From assembly GCF_022049065.2 (NCBI RefSeq), contig NZ_CP095743.1:3797001-3861000 (forward strand): DNA of 64,000 bases, given 5' to 3'. Source of the DNA: Niallia sp. Man26. Its GTDB lineage: Bacteria; Bacillota; Bacilli; Bacillales; Cytobacillaceae. Within the stretch, counting starts at the first letter, position 1, and each line of letters begins with the position of its first letter. Of the stretch, positions 36,012 to 44,535 are shown one piece after another. A program made the translations under genes and the position numbers. A model generated the notes under the pieces. It did no database searches. It was given only the letters and a program-made list of their open reading frames with translations, and was not told the origin of the DNA.

Positions 36012-36788
36012 TTAATTGGCTTGCTCCAACATCTCTTGCTCTTTTCCTTCATAAAGGTATTTAATCATTGCATCTGTTAATTCACTTGCCTCTCCATCAA
36101 AGATAATGGTGCCTGCTTTTACTGCTACAATTCTAGTTGCATATCTTTTGGCCACATCGACTTGATGGAGGTTTACTAAGCAGGCAATTCCTTGCTCCTT
36201 ACAGTTTTTATAAATAGCGTCCATCACAACAGTTGATGATTTAGGATCTAGGGAAGCGATTGGCTCATCTGCCAAGATAAGCTCAGGATTTTGCGCTAAA
36301 GCACGGCATACGCCAACGCGCTGTTTTTGGCCACCTGACAGCTCGTCCGCCCGCTTGTAAATTTCAGCTTCTAATCCTACCTTTTCAAGGAGCATGATTG
36401 CCTCCCTTTTATCCGCTTCCTTATAGCGGTTAAAGACTCCTGCCAGTGAACCCATATATCCTAATCGGCCATGAAGAACATTTTCGAGGACACTTGATCG
36501 GTAAATCAGGTTATAATGTTGAAAAATCATGCCCATTTTTGATCTGATTTTTCTCAATTCATTTTTATTTACTTTTTCAATATGCTGATTATGGAACTCA
36601 ATCGTCCCTTCTGTCGGTTCAATTAAACGATTGATACTGCGCAGTAAAGTTGATTTTCCAGCACCGCTTGGTCCAATTACGGCTATAAATTCCCCTTTTT
36701 TCACCTCAAGATTAATATCTTTTAACGCTAATGTGCCGCCATTATATGTTTTTGCTAGATTCGTAATTTTAAGGATGGTTTCCATCAT
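36012..36788 (-). CDS. phnC: PhnC-type phosphonate/phosphate-ester ABC transporter ATPase
   Basis: 258-aa ATPase of the PhnC type. Walker A GPSGAGKST lies at 39-47, the signature [15 protein letters not shown] in the middle, and Walker B ILADEPIASLDP follows, with the PhnC-like NLHQVDVAKRYATRIV segment. It energises the two permeases encoded just upstream (7-nt gap). Two ATGs follow GGAGG; the second (36785) has better spacing. The substrate could be a phosphonate, phosphite or phosphate ester. Confidence 0.92.
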   Translation of the reverse strand: MMETILKITNLAKTYNGGTLALKDINLEVKKGEFIAVIGPSGAGKSTLLRSINRLIEPTEGTIEFHNQHIEKVNKNELRKIRSKMGMIFQHYNLIYRSSVLENVLHGRLGYMGSLAGVFNRYKEADKREAIMLLEKVGLEAEIYKRADELSGGQKQRVGVCRALAQNPELILADEPIASLDPKSSTVVMDAIYKNCKEQGIACLVNLHQVDVAKRYATRIVAVKAGTIIFDGEASELTDAMIKYLYEGKEQEMLEQAN

Positions 36789-36795
36789 ATTCCTC

Positions 36796-37641
36796 CTAAT
36801 TAGACATGCGCTTGCGAATTTGAGTTGTCATGAATTCAAGCATAAACATTGTGATAAAGACCATTACTATTCCTAAGCTTAGACTGCTGAAATCATAGAA
36901 GGATATATATCCTTGAATTAATAGTCCTATACCGCCAGCACCAACCATTCCCAAAATAACAGATTCAGCTACATTCATTTCAAATCGAAAGGCTGTAATA
37001 GCCAGAAAGCTAGTGAGAAGTGTAGGAATTAAGCCTCTAAAAACAATATGCCACCATGTTGCCCCAACTGATTGCAGTGCTTCAATTGTTTCTTGGCCCA
37101 CTTCTTCAATTTGAGCAGAAAAGGATTTCACTAAATAAGAGCAGGTTGGAAAAATAAGACCTAACACACCTGCCATCGTTCCAAACCCAATGCTGGCTAC
37201 AGCAATTAAGACCCACACAGTTGCTGGGATAGCACGGATAACCATAAAGAGGAAACGGAGCAGCATTCCAAAGTATCTGTTCGGAGTAGTGTTTCTTGCT
37301 GCGAGAAATGCAAGTACAGCTGCAAAGATAATACTAAGAACAAGACTTAAAAAGGCTGTTACTAAGGAAACTACCATTTCACTTGCCAGCTCAGGAAATT
37401 CGGCAAAAGACATTTGCAGCATCATAGACAGAACAGATGGAATTCTTGCTACTCCCTCTTGAAACTGGGAGAAGCTTATATCTATCTGAAAAACACAAAC
37501 AATAAATAGGATACCGACTGTTGTGAAAAAGTATTGTTGCTGCCTCTTAGTCTGTTTATGTGCTATTGGTATTTTTTTCTTCGTTAGCATACTTTCTTTC
37601 ATTACTAATGTATTAGGGATCGGCATTTGGCTTTTTGACAT
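36796..37641 (-). CDS. phnE: PhnE-type ABC transporter permease (second)
   Basis: 281-aa permease with about six helices. The coupling loop reads IEALQSVGATWWHIVFRGLIPTLL, and the C-terminal GMVGAGGIGLLIQGYI is characteristic of PhnE. Its start lies 1 nt beyond the stop of the first permease, so the two are probably translationally coupled and form a heterodimer. The N-terminal 35 residues are polar and cytoplasmic. Confidence 0.92.
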   Translation of the reverse strand: MSKSQMPIPNTLVMKESMLTKKKIPIAHKQTKRQQQYFFTTVGILFIVCVFQIDISFSQFQEGVARIPSVLSMMLQMSFAEFPELASEMVVSLVTAFLSLVLSIIFAAVLAFLAARNTTPNRYFGMLLRFLFMVIRAIPATVWVLIAVASIGFGTMAGVLGLIFPTCSYLVKSFSAQIEEVGQETIEALQSVGATWWHIVFRGLIPTLLTSFLAITAFRFEMNVAESVILGMVGAGGIGLLIQGYISFYDFSSLSLGIVMVFITMFMLEFMTTQIRKRMSN

Positions 37642-37642
37642 G

Positions 37643-38440
37643 TTAAATTAATCTCTCCCTTACCCGGTTTGTTACAAACTCGACCATTAAAATCAGGATG
37701 ACCATTATGGCAATGACGGTAGAGGTTTTGCCATATTGAAACAAATCCATCGTTTGCTTTAAGATGCTTCCCATTCCCCCTGCTCCTACCAGCCCAAGAA
37801 TGGCGGAAGCGCGGATGTTAATTTCGAACATAAACAGCGTCCATGAATAAAAGCCCGGCAGGAACTGCGGAATAATTCCATGTTTAATCTTTTGGAAATA
37901 GGAAGCACCACAAGCATCAAGAGCCTCGATGCCTTCCTTGTTCAGCTCTTCAATCGATTCTGCATAGACACGGGATAAAAAGCTTGTCCCAAACAAGACT
38001 AGCGCAAACAGCCCTGGCATTGTTCCAACCCCAAATATTACTACCAAAATAGATGCCCATACTAAGAAGGGAATATTTCTTAAAAAGGCAATTATCCCTC
38101 TGAAAAACAGCCGAACAGCTGAATGCGGCGTCGTATTGTGCGCCATACAAAATCCAATGACAATGCCCAGTACGGAAGACAAACATGTTGTCACTACCGC
38201 AAAAATAAGTGTATCGACAACAGGACCAAGGTATGTGCTCAGATCACTAATATTCGGTGGAAAAAAATCTGTAAATAAAAACTGAAAAAATAAAGGGATG
38301 CTTTGGATTAGCTCAAATATATCCATTTCTACAAACCAAACGGAAAAAGCAATCAGGATGGCGAAGAATATAAGGGACAATGTCCCTTTCATTTTGCGCA
38401 TTTCAGCTGTTTTCAGCGCAGGGTTATTGTGTGCTGGCAT
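37643..38440 (-). CDS. phnE: PhnE-type ABC transporter permease (first)
   Basis: 265-aa permease, paralogous to the next gene. Its coupling loop is IEALDACGASYFQKIKHGIIPQFLP and its C-terminal block is GLVGAGGMGSILKQTM. Paired phnE genes are common in phosphonate and phosphite uptake operons. It begins 12 nt after the binding-protein gene. Confidence 0.92.
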   Translation of the reverse strand: MPAHNNPALKTAEMRKMKGTLSLIFFAILIAFSVWFVEMDIFELIQSIPLFFQFLFTDFFPPNISDLSTYLGPVVDTLIFAVVTTCLSSVLGIVIGFCMAHNTTPHSAVRLFFRGIIAFLRNIPFLVWASILVVIFGVGTMPGLFALVLFGTSFLSRVYAESIEELNKEGIEALDACGASYFQKIKHGIIPQFLPGFYSWTLFMFEINIRASAILGLVGAGGMGSILKQTMDLFQYGKTSTVIAIMVILILMVEFVTNRVRERLI

Positions 38441-38452
38441 ATCAGTTCCTCC

Positions 38453-39367
38453 TTAGCTTTCCAATAGTTGCTCAGGACTTAAGTTAAGCATTTCAGCTAT
38501 ATCACGCAATTGGTCATAATCACTATCAGATGCTTCCATAAACTTTGCATTTTCCGTACCCAAAATATTTTTAAAATACTGCGGATCATCGTAGCTCAAT
38601 AAAAACTCTTTAATATTGTCTTTCATTTCTTGATCTAAGCCGCTTCTTACTGCAAATGGTGCTCCAACAGGAATTGCTTCAGACTCTGCAATAACACGGT
38701 AGGAACCTTTTTCAATTATTCCTTTTTCCTCAAGCATTGCCGGCATCATCGCAGAAACCCCGGCAGCATCATATTGGCCGCGCACAACACCTATAAGGGC
38801 CTTATCATGTCCTCCAGCGAATTGCACGCTTTTAAAGAAACTTTTTTCCAGTTCCTCTACACCAATGCCCAGCTCTTTAACAATCGTTGATTTAGGAAGC
38901 AAATGCCCTGTTGTGGATACTGGATCAGCAAATCCAATTGTTTTGCCTTCCAAATCGGCAATTGTTTGAATGTCTGAATCTTTAGGAACAACAATAACAG
39001 ATGGCGCCTGTCCTTCTAATTCTGGATTATTTAGATTAGCAATAAGCTCTGCATCTGCTCTTTCCTCCGCAACTATGTAGGAGAACGGACCAAACATAGC
39101 CATATCTGCTTTATTATTCTTCATCGCTTCGATTGCAGCATTATAGCTGTTGGCCTGATAAGCCTCCACTTTAACGCCAATTTTTTCAGAGAGTTCCTTT
39201 TCAAAATTACTGTATGTTTTTTGCATTTGTTCATCAGACTCCTGTGGCAGATAAGCAATAACAAACTTATCCTTTTTTGCAGAACCTGACGAACTGCTTG
39301 TCCCACAGCCAGCTAAAATCCCCGATATGATAAGCATGAACACTAAAAATGAAAGAAGTTTTTTCAT
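38453..39367 (-). CDS. phnD: PhnD-type substrate-binding lipoprotein
   Basis: Phosphate/phosphite/phosphonate-binding lipoprotein of about 304 aa. The signal peptide ends in the lipobox LAGC. FVIAYLPQES begins the domain, and GPFSYIVAEER and FADPVSTTGHLLPKS are hallmark PhnD segments that contact the phosphonate group. GGAGG lies 5 nt from ATG 39367; a second ATG at 39370 is too close. First gene of the operon, facing the divergent GntR regulator. Confidence 0.93.
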   Translation of the reverse strand: MKKLLSFLVFMLIISGILAGCGTSSSSGSAKKDKFVIAYLPQESDEQMQKTYSNFEKELSEKIGVKVEAYQANSYNAAIEAMKNNKADMAMFGPFSYIVAEERADAELIANLNNPELEGQAPSVIVVPKDSDIQTIADLEGKTIGFADPVSTTGHLLPKSTIVKELGIGVEELEKSFFKSVQFAGGHDKALIGVVRGQYDAAGVSAMMPAMLEEKGIIEKGSYRVIAESEAIPVGAPFAVRSGLDQEMKDNIKEFLLSYDDPQYFKNILGTENAKFMEASDSDYDQLRDIAEMLNLSPEQLLES

Positions 39368-39468
39368 CATTTCCTCCTGAAATTATCGATTTTTTTCCTG
39401 TATGGCCACATCTTTATTTTTATAAGGACTAAGAACATCACTTCAAAAAACCGGAAAGAAAACCTCCT

Positions 39469-39505
39469 TTGAATGCAACTTGTATACAACTTGAATGCAA
39501 TAATA
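39469..39505. promoter_or_regulatory. Three operator-like TTGNATNCAA elements at 11-bp spacing
   Basis: TTGAATGCAA (39469-39478), TTGTATACAA (39480-39489, a perfect palindrome) and TTGAATGCAA (39491-39500) are separated by single C residues, so all face the same side of the helix. They lie between phnD and the GntR gene. A -10-like TATTAT for the minus strand (39500-39505) abuts them. Probable GntR-family binding region. Confidence 0.72.
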
Positions 39506-39644
39506 GAATAACGCCTTAACGTAAAGTCCATATTAACGAACTATTAAGTTAATGTAAGTAAATCACTTAGCTTTTGTTTGTTGCGGTTGCATAAAGTATC
39601 AGGTAAGATAAGTGTGCAATCCTATTTTGAAAGGAAATGGAAAT

Positions 39645-40286
39645 ATGTCCTCCTTAGTTGACATCGCCTACAACAAAATCAGGGAAAACATTATGACTGG
39701 TATTTATATGCCTGGATCCCTTTTATCAGAAAATGAACTAGCTGAACTGCTGAACATGAGCCGGACACCTATTAGAAGTGCCATCTCCCGTTTAGAAACA
39801 GAAGGGTTCGTCTCCTCACTAAAAAACAGGGGCATTTTCGTAAAAGAAATATCTTTCAAAGAAATGTTAGATGTAATGGAAGTATTCCTATTTTTAGAAG
39901 AGTTTTCCGTGGATTCCGTTAAGGAAAAAGGCCTCACCTTTAATATAGAAGAATTAAAAACCCATTTAGATCAGCAACTTGAAGCGGAAGAAAGAGATGA
40001 TTATCCTTCCTATGTGCACTCATCCATGATGTTCACACGAAGTATGATCACTTCAGCTAATAACCACAGAATGCTGCAAATCATGGATTCTGTTAAGGAT
40101 AAGCTTATTCATTTCGGCATTATCAATTGGAAGCTGACACCTCATCAAAAACATTACTCTGCCAATCTACTAAACAAGGCTATTTATGAAGCGGTTTGTG
40201 CCGAGAATTATGCGGAGGTCAAGCGGTTATGTAAAGAGGCTTATGGGAGAAATCGGGAACGATTTATTCGATCTGGAATTCAGTAA
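39645..40286 (+). CDS. GntR family (FCD-type) transcriptional regulator
   Basis: 213-aa regulator. The winged helix reads YNKIRENIMTGIYMPGSLLSENELAELLNMSRTPIRSAISRLETEGFV. A helical ligand-binding domain of FadR/FCD type follows. It is divergent from the phnD operon and is the likely controller, acting through the three TTGNATNCAA elements between them. The start ATG 39645 has AAAGGAAATGG before it; upstream in-frame Met codons lack an RBS. The effector may be the transported compound. Confidence 0.9.
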   Translation: MSSLVDIAYNKIRENIMTGIYMPGSLLSENELAELLNMSRTPIRSAISRLETEGFVSSLKNRGIFVKEISFKEMLDVMEVFLFLEEFSVDSVKEKGLTFNIEELKTHLDQQLEAEERDDYPSYVHSSMMFTRSMITSANNHRMLQIMDSVKDKLIHFGIINWKLTPHQKHYSANLLNKAIYEAVCAENYAEVKRLCKEAYGRNRERFIRSGIQ

Positions 40287-40383
40287 AATCAGGAAACGGC
40301 CGTTGTTGCGGCTGTTTATTTTTATTTTGGAACAAACAAAAAGAAAAGCTATTCTAGCTTCTCTTGTACGGCACTTTTTAGTT

Positions 40384-40560
40384 TTACCCATTAACCTTCA
40401 GCTTTCTCTTTAATCGAATTGCTACCATTTCAAGCAGAATGGCAACGGCTAAAATAAATTACGTTATTGCTTCTATTTCTCTAATATCCAGATAGAAATT
40501 GCTGGCCATAAACATATCAAATCCAATACCACCTGCTCAGCTGCTAATGTAATGATGAAA
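40384..40560 (-). pseudogene. Relic of an ABC transporter permease (C-terminal part)
   Basis: On the minus strand, conceptual translation gives LAAEQ, a frameshift, GGIGFDMFMASNFYLDIREIE, an in-frame TAA, then LAVAILLEMVAIRLKRKLK and a stop. AAE...GGIG followed by a final helix and a basic tail is the normal end of a binding-protein-dependent permease. At least one stop and one shift interrupt it and no upstream part is visible. It occupies the gene-free stretch 40287-40700 next to the transporter cluster. Confidence 0.65.
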
Positions 40561-40590
40561 AAATAATAAGCCCAGCTAAGCTTATTATTT
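40561..40590. terminator. Stem-loop beside the permease relic
   Basis: AAATAATAAGC and its exact complement with an 8-nt loop, followed by TTT on the plus strand. It may be a leftover terminator. Confidence 0.55.
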
Positions 40591-40700
40591 TTTGTTGTAG
40601 TATTCTTAAAGAAGAAAATATAATTCATGTATTATATTGTTATAAAAGTAAAAGAAAATAATATCTACGATTTTAGAATTAAAGCAACTTACCTCTACTG

Positions 40701-41720
40701 TTACATATTCTTTAAATTCTCAATCCAACTGTTATAACAATCAAATAAGTTAGATTGAAAGAAGTCATAATGTCTTCTATTTAAAAATGCTTCGTATTTA
40801 ATATCTAACAGAGCATTTTTCACTTCATTTGTTTGAAATTTTAAGTCGTTATTGTCAAATAACATATGATTTTCGGATATTATTGTTTCTATTTCTGCAA
40901 TAAGATAAATGGCATTATCGATTATGGTATACCACTCATCATTTTTTGAAATTGGACGTTCAGACATAACAAATTCTAGCTTAGGAAATAGTTCAGAATG
41001 TCTCAGCTCTATAAGTTTAACAATTCGTTCTTTAACATTACTTTCAAATAGTTTATTTCCACACATGTTAATATTAATGAGGAATCTCTCGTTATCTATT
41101 TGATAGACAACAGCATTATTATTTAAATAGGAGCTTATTTTTTCTAAATCATACAAATTGGATCCATAACAAATTATATTGCCATGCTTACTTATTAATC
41201 TATTGCATTCGGAAATTACCGTTTCTACTGATTTACTAACGGAATCAACATTTATTAAAATAAATGAAAAATAGTTCTCAGCAAGAAAATCCATATTAAA
41301 ATCTTCACCTATAAAAAGTGGAATTATATTCTCCAATGGATGTTCAACCGATTCTTTACTTTGAAAAACTTCGTAAAGTTTATTTTCACTTCCGAAAAAG
41401 GTAATTATTTCAGCATAGGTTTTGCTGAAAACACTTCCTCCGATAGTTAGTAACGATGATTTTTTGTTCGTACTTGATAAATTCTTAAATATTTGGGAAA
41501 GTATTAAAATAGTTTCTGCTTTAATAATACTTGATACATTAACACCATTTATTAATTCAATTAATTGATAGAAGATTTGAATTTGTTTTTCTACAGCTAA
41601 AGAAGATATATTTTGATATCTATCTTCAAAATCATAGACAATATCCCCCTCGAATAATAACTTATTGTTAGAAAGGGTTATTTTTCTATCAAAAAGGGTT
41701 ATTTCTTTACTTTTTTCCAT
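40701..41720 (-). CDS. Uncharacterised protein paired with a GT4 glycosyltransferase
   Basis: 339-aa protein of no recognised family. The middle part (about residues 85-195) alternates beta strands and helices in Rossmann style (SSLLTIGGS, ENKLYEVF, YFSFILINV, HGNIICYGSN), so a degenerate methyltransferase- or nucleotide-binding-like fold is possible. It starts inside the last codons of the glycosyltransferase gene (14-bp overlap), with AGGGGAAATAAT before ATG. It is markedly richer in A+T, Asn and Ile than its neighbours, which suggests transfer. A role in cell-surface glycan synthesis is only a guess from its partner. Confidence 0.75.
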   Translation of the reverse strand: MEKSKEITLFDRKITLSNNKLLFEGDIVYDFEDRYQNISSLAVEKQIQIFYQLIELINGVNVSSIIKAETILILSQIFKNLSSTNKKSSLLTIGGSVFSKTYAEIITFFGSENKLYEVFQSKESVEHPLENIIPLFIGEDFNMDFLAENYFSFILINVDSVSKSVETVISECNRLISKHGNIICYGSNLYDLEKISSYLNNNAVVYQIDNERFLININMCGNKLFESNVKERIVKLIELRHSELFPKLEFVMSERPISKNDEWYTIIDNAIYLIAEIETIISENHMLFDNNDLKFQTNEVKNALLDIKYEAFLNRRHYDFFQSNLFDCYNSWIENLKNM

Positions 41721-42846
41721 ATATTATTTCCCCTACTGGCATATTTAAAAGGTTATCAAGCTTATATACCATTTTTTCATAATTAAAAAATCTATCTTGA
41801 TACTCCTGAATATCAAAACAACCTCTTTCAAAGTAACTTTCATCATTGCAAACTTCTAAAAGAACATTTGATAATTGCATTATATTATTAATTTCAAAGC
41901 TTTTACCACACTGCCCCCAATTAGTTGCCTCATTCACAGCATCAATGTCACTACAAATAATATAACAGCCATTCCTCGCAGCCTCTACCCAAACGTTAGG
42001 TGTACCTCCTTCAAAAATTGATGTCAAAGCAAATATCTTAGCTTTTCTATATTCATCCTCAAGAACATCTTTATCTAGTATCTTTCCTGTAAAGATAATT
42101 CTCTCTTTTAAGAATGGATATCTTTTGAAAAAATTCTCAATAAATGGTTTAAAAGAATCCTCAATGTTTCCTATTAACTTTACTTTCCATTGTGGAAGAG
42201 AACTAGCTATTCGTCTAAAAGATTCCAATAAAATCTCATTTGCCTTTTGATTTGTTCCTATTCTTCCAACCGTCAAAATAGTATTTTCTTTTTCCAAGTA
42301 ATCGATTGTTCTCCTTTTAATACCAGGAGTACCATTAGGTATATAATCAATTTTATATGGCCACTTTCTAGATAAATGCTGCTTTAACTTTTTAGATTCA
42401 ACAGTTATTACATCACAATTACCAAGGAATGATTTATAATTACTATCCCGAAATGGAATTCTGTCTTCCCAGTAAATATTAGCATCTAATTTCAAGATAA
42501 CCTTACCATCAGGTCGAAGACTTTTATAATGAGAAACCATCTTACTATGTGAAGGATATGCTCCAAAGCAAAACATAACATCTATCTTTTTATAATTCTC
42601 AGAAATGTAATCACAGCAAAATTCCACCCATTCGGTTATATCAATTGGGGTACCCAGTATTTCCATTTTCAAGCCCTCTAACCGTTCTAGGTAGGTATAC
42701 TCTTCCTTTTTTGCTGTAACTATCACAGCATTGTAACCCAGATATTTGTGAAACATATAAGGTATAAGACAACAGTCTTTCATCAGCTGTTCATTACTAT
42801 AATATATATAGGGTGAAAAGTTATAAATTCCTTTTAAATTATTCAT
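41707..42846 (-). CDS. GT4-type glycosyltransferase
   Basis: 379-aa retaining glycosyltransferase of the GT-B fold. The C-terminal Rossmann domain has ILTVGRIGTNQKANEILLESFRRI and ALTSIFEGGTPNVWVEAARNGCYII, the E-x7-E donor-site region. It lacks a signal peptide and membrane helices. It forms an overlapping pair with the unknown 339-aa protein. Low GC compared with surrounding genes suggests acquisition. Donor and acceptor are unknown. The ATG has AAGGAAGG upstream. Confidence 0.88.
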   Translation of the reverse strand: MNNLKGIYNFSPYIYYSNEQLMKDCCLIPYMFHKYLGYNAVIVTAKKEEYTYLERLEGLKMEILGTPIDITEWVEFCCDYISENYKKIDVMFCFGAYPSHSKMVSHYKSLRPDGKVILKLDANIYWEDRIPFRDSNYKSFLGNCDVITVESKKLKQHLSRKWPYKIDYIPNGTPGIKRRTIDYLEKENTILTVGRIGTNQKANEILLESFRRIASSLPQWKVKLIGNIEDSFKPFIENFFKRYPFLKERIIFTGKILDKDVLEDEYRKAKIFALTSIFEGGTPNVWVEAARNGCYIICSDIDAVNEATNWGQCGKSFEINNIMQLSNVLLEVCNDESYFERGCFDIQEYQDRFFNYEKMVYKLDNLLNMPVGEIIYGKK

Positions 42847-43028
42847 TTAATGCCTTCCTTACTACTTAAATCTTATACTTTTTTAATATCCTATATTATA
42901 TTACAAATAATACTAAGTAAATAGATGAACTGTATTACTCCTAAATTTTTTTTATCCTTTGACTAAATGAGTGCTAATCTTAAAGATTAAAGGCAGAAAA
43001 GTACTACTATTGTTGGGAAAGTATTTTA

Positions 43029-43745
43029 CTAGTAGCCCAGAATAGCAACATACTGATTTTGCAGCGCAAATCTATTATTTGACCAGCCTAAAGTATTCAG
43101 CACATAACCTAAAGAATCGGCATTATATCTGCCTGCGACCTTTTGATAGGCTAATAGTTCATAAACATTATTTAAATCAAAATCTACAGGATACAAACCG
43201 CTTAAAGGATTTACAAAACCAGTGATAGGACTCTTCAATTTACCATTAGGATCATAAATTTCATTTAAATAATCTGCATCTCTTGTTGAGATATCGATTA
43301 TATAATTTTGATTATTAAACTTGCTGAAAATCTTCACTTTATAATGATCTAAATACGTAACCTCGTACTGGTATTGTTCATTATAGACATTGAAATCAAA
43401 TAACAGTTTTGCAGTATTCCCTTCCAAAGAATATATATAATGATACATAATTCCACCGCTGCCGCCGGTGGCAATACTTATAAAAATATCGTCGATGCCA
43501 TCTCCAGTGAAATCTCCTAAAAATAACACAGGATTGTAGCCTGCATTTTCACGTAGGGAAACACTTATTACATGGCCAGTTCTTCCATCTTGAACATGAA
43601 GCGTAATATTTTGAATAAATGGACTGTCTGCTGTCTTCGTTCCAGTTAAATAGACATTATCAGGCATTCCATCCCCATTAACATCACCACGTGCAAAGGA
43701 AACAACTTCCGGCTGATTAACCCCAGTCCTATAATAATGATACAT
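43029..43745 (-). CDS. FG-GAP/VCBS repeat protein
   Basis: 238-aa protein with two calcium-binding-like loops, DVNGDGMPDNV and DFTGDGIDDIF, typical of FG-GAP/VCBS beta-propeller blades, and a third weaker unit (VDFDLNNVYELL). There is no signal peptide, which is unusual for such domains but known for spore-associated Bacillus proteins. ATG 43745 has GAGGG 5 nt upstream; the open frame continues 27 codons further without an RBS. Function unknown. Confidence 0.78.
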   Translation of the reverse strand: MYHYYRTGVNQPEVVSFARGDVNGDGMPDNVYLTGTKTADSPFIQNITLHVQDGRTGHVISVSLRENAGYNPVLFLGDFTGDGIDDIFISIATGGSGGIMYHYIYSLEGNTAKLLFDFNVYNEQYQYEVTYLDHYKVKIFSKFNNQNYIIDISTRDADYLNEIYDPNGKLKSPITGFVNPLSGLYPVDFDLNNVYELLAYQKVAGRYNADSLGYVLNTLGWSNNRFALQNQYVAILGY

Positions 43746-43860
43746 AATATCCCTCTTTTCAGCTTGGCGATTCCTTATATATCCCGTTTTTACTTCGTTC
43801 CTACAGTCTATGGTGTTTGATGACAATAGAGTCTGTACGATAAAATATATCTCCTAAAAT

Positions 43861-43902
43861 AACGAAACTAAAAGGAGGCAAATGTCTCCTTTTAGTTTCG
43901 TT
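43861..43902. repeat. Perfect 17-bp inverted repeat between divergent genes
   Basis: AACGAAACTAAAAGGAG (43861-43877) and its exact complement (43886-43902) with an 8-nt loop. It lies upstream of both flanking genes, so it is not an ordinary 3'-end terminator. The plus-strand arm contains AAAAGGAG, an RBS-like sequence. Confidence 0.75.
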
Positions 43903-43964
43903 TATTAATATTAAATTCACCTCTTCTATATAATGTATAGACGAATATAAAATGAGGTGAAATT

Positions 43965-44525
43965 GTGTACCATTTCAAACCTGTTTCTAATGAAGTTCGT
44001 TTAGCTCAAAAAACATTTAAAACCTATAAAAAGACGAAAAAGCTTATTTTAGGAGCGATTTTTGCTTGTATAGCAGCTGTTCTCCAATCTGCGGGCGGCT
44101 TTATTCCCGGAATAGGCTATCTTTTAAGCCCCCTTGCCACAGCACCTATTCTGTTATATTCGATGCTTTCTACTCCATTTGGAATTCTGGCTTATTTTCA
44201 AACAATTTTATTGCTATTCATCCTTCAGCCAACAGAACTGATTGTATTTCCTTTTACAACAGGATTATTAGGGCTTGGCATTGGGGCAGCCTTTTACTTC
44301 TTTAAACACAGATTAAGTATTATTGCTGCTGGAACTTTGTCTTTAATGCTAGGCATAAGCACTCTGTTGTTTTTACTGCACTATCCTATTCTAGGGCCAG
44401 CCTTCTCAAACTCCCTTTCCTATCTTACTATTGGCCTTATTTTTTTCTGTTGCTTCCTTTACAGCTGGATATGGGTCGAAATTGCCTTAATTATTTTTAA
44501 ACGATTAAAAGTGTTTGCTAGCTAG
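43965..44525 (+). CDS. Polytopic membrane protein, ECF S-component-like
   Basis: 186-aa protein with about five to six hydrophobic helices after a polar N-terminal 28 residues (KTYKKTKK). The segment LILGAIFACIAAVLQSAGGFIPGIGYLLSPLATAPI resembles the start of small ECF-type substrate-binding membrane proteins and their relatives. No A or T component genes are adjacent, so transport is unproven. It is convergent with the sugar dehydrogenase gene (10-nt gap). Confidence 0.7.
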   Translation: MYHFKPVSNEVRLAQKTFKTYKKTKKLILGAIFACIAAVLQSAGGFIPGIGYLLSPLATAPILLYSMLSTPFGILAYFQTILLLFILQPTELIVFPFTTGLLGLGIGAAFYFFKHRLSIIAAGTLSLMLGISTLLFLLHYPILGPAFSNSLSYLTIGLIFFCCFLYSWIWVEIALIIFKRLKVFAS

Positions 44526-44535
44526 CTATATAAGG

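Noticed and set aside
40186..40413. Plus-strand open frame at the end of the GntR gene
   Set aside because: It overlaps the GntR gene in another frame, and its tail is antisense to the permease relic.
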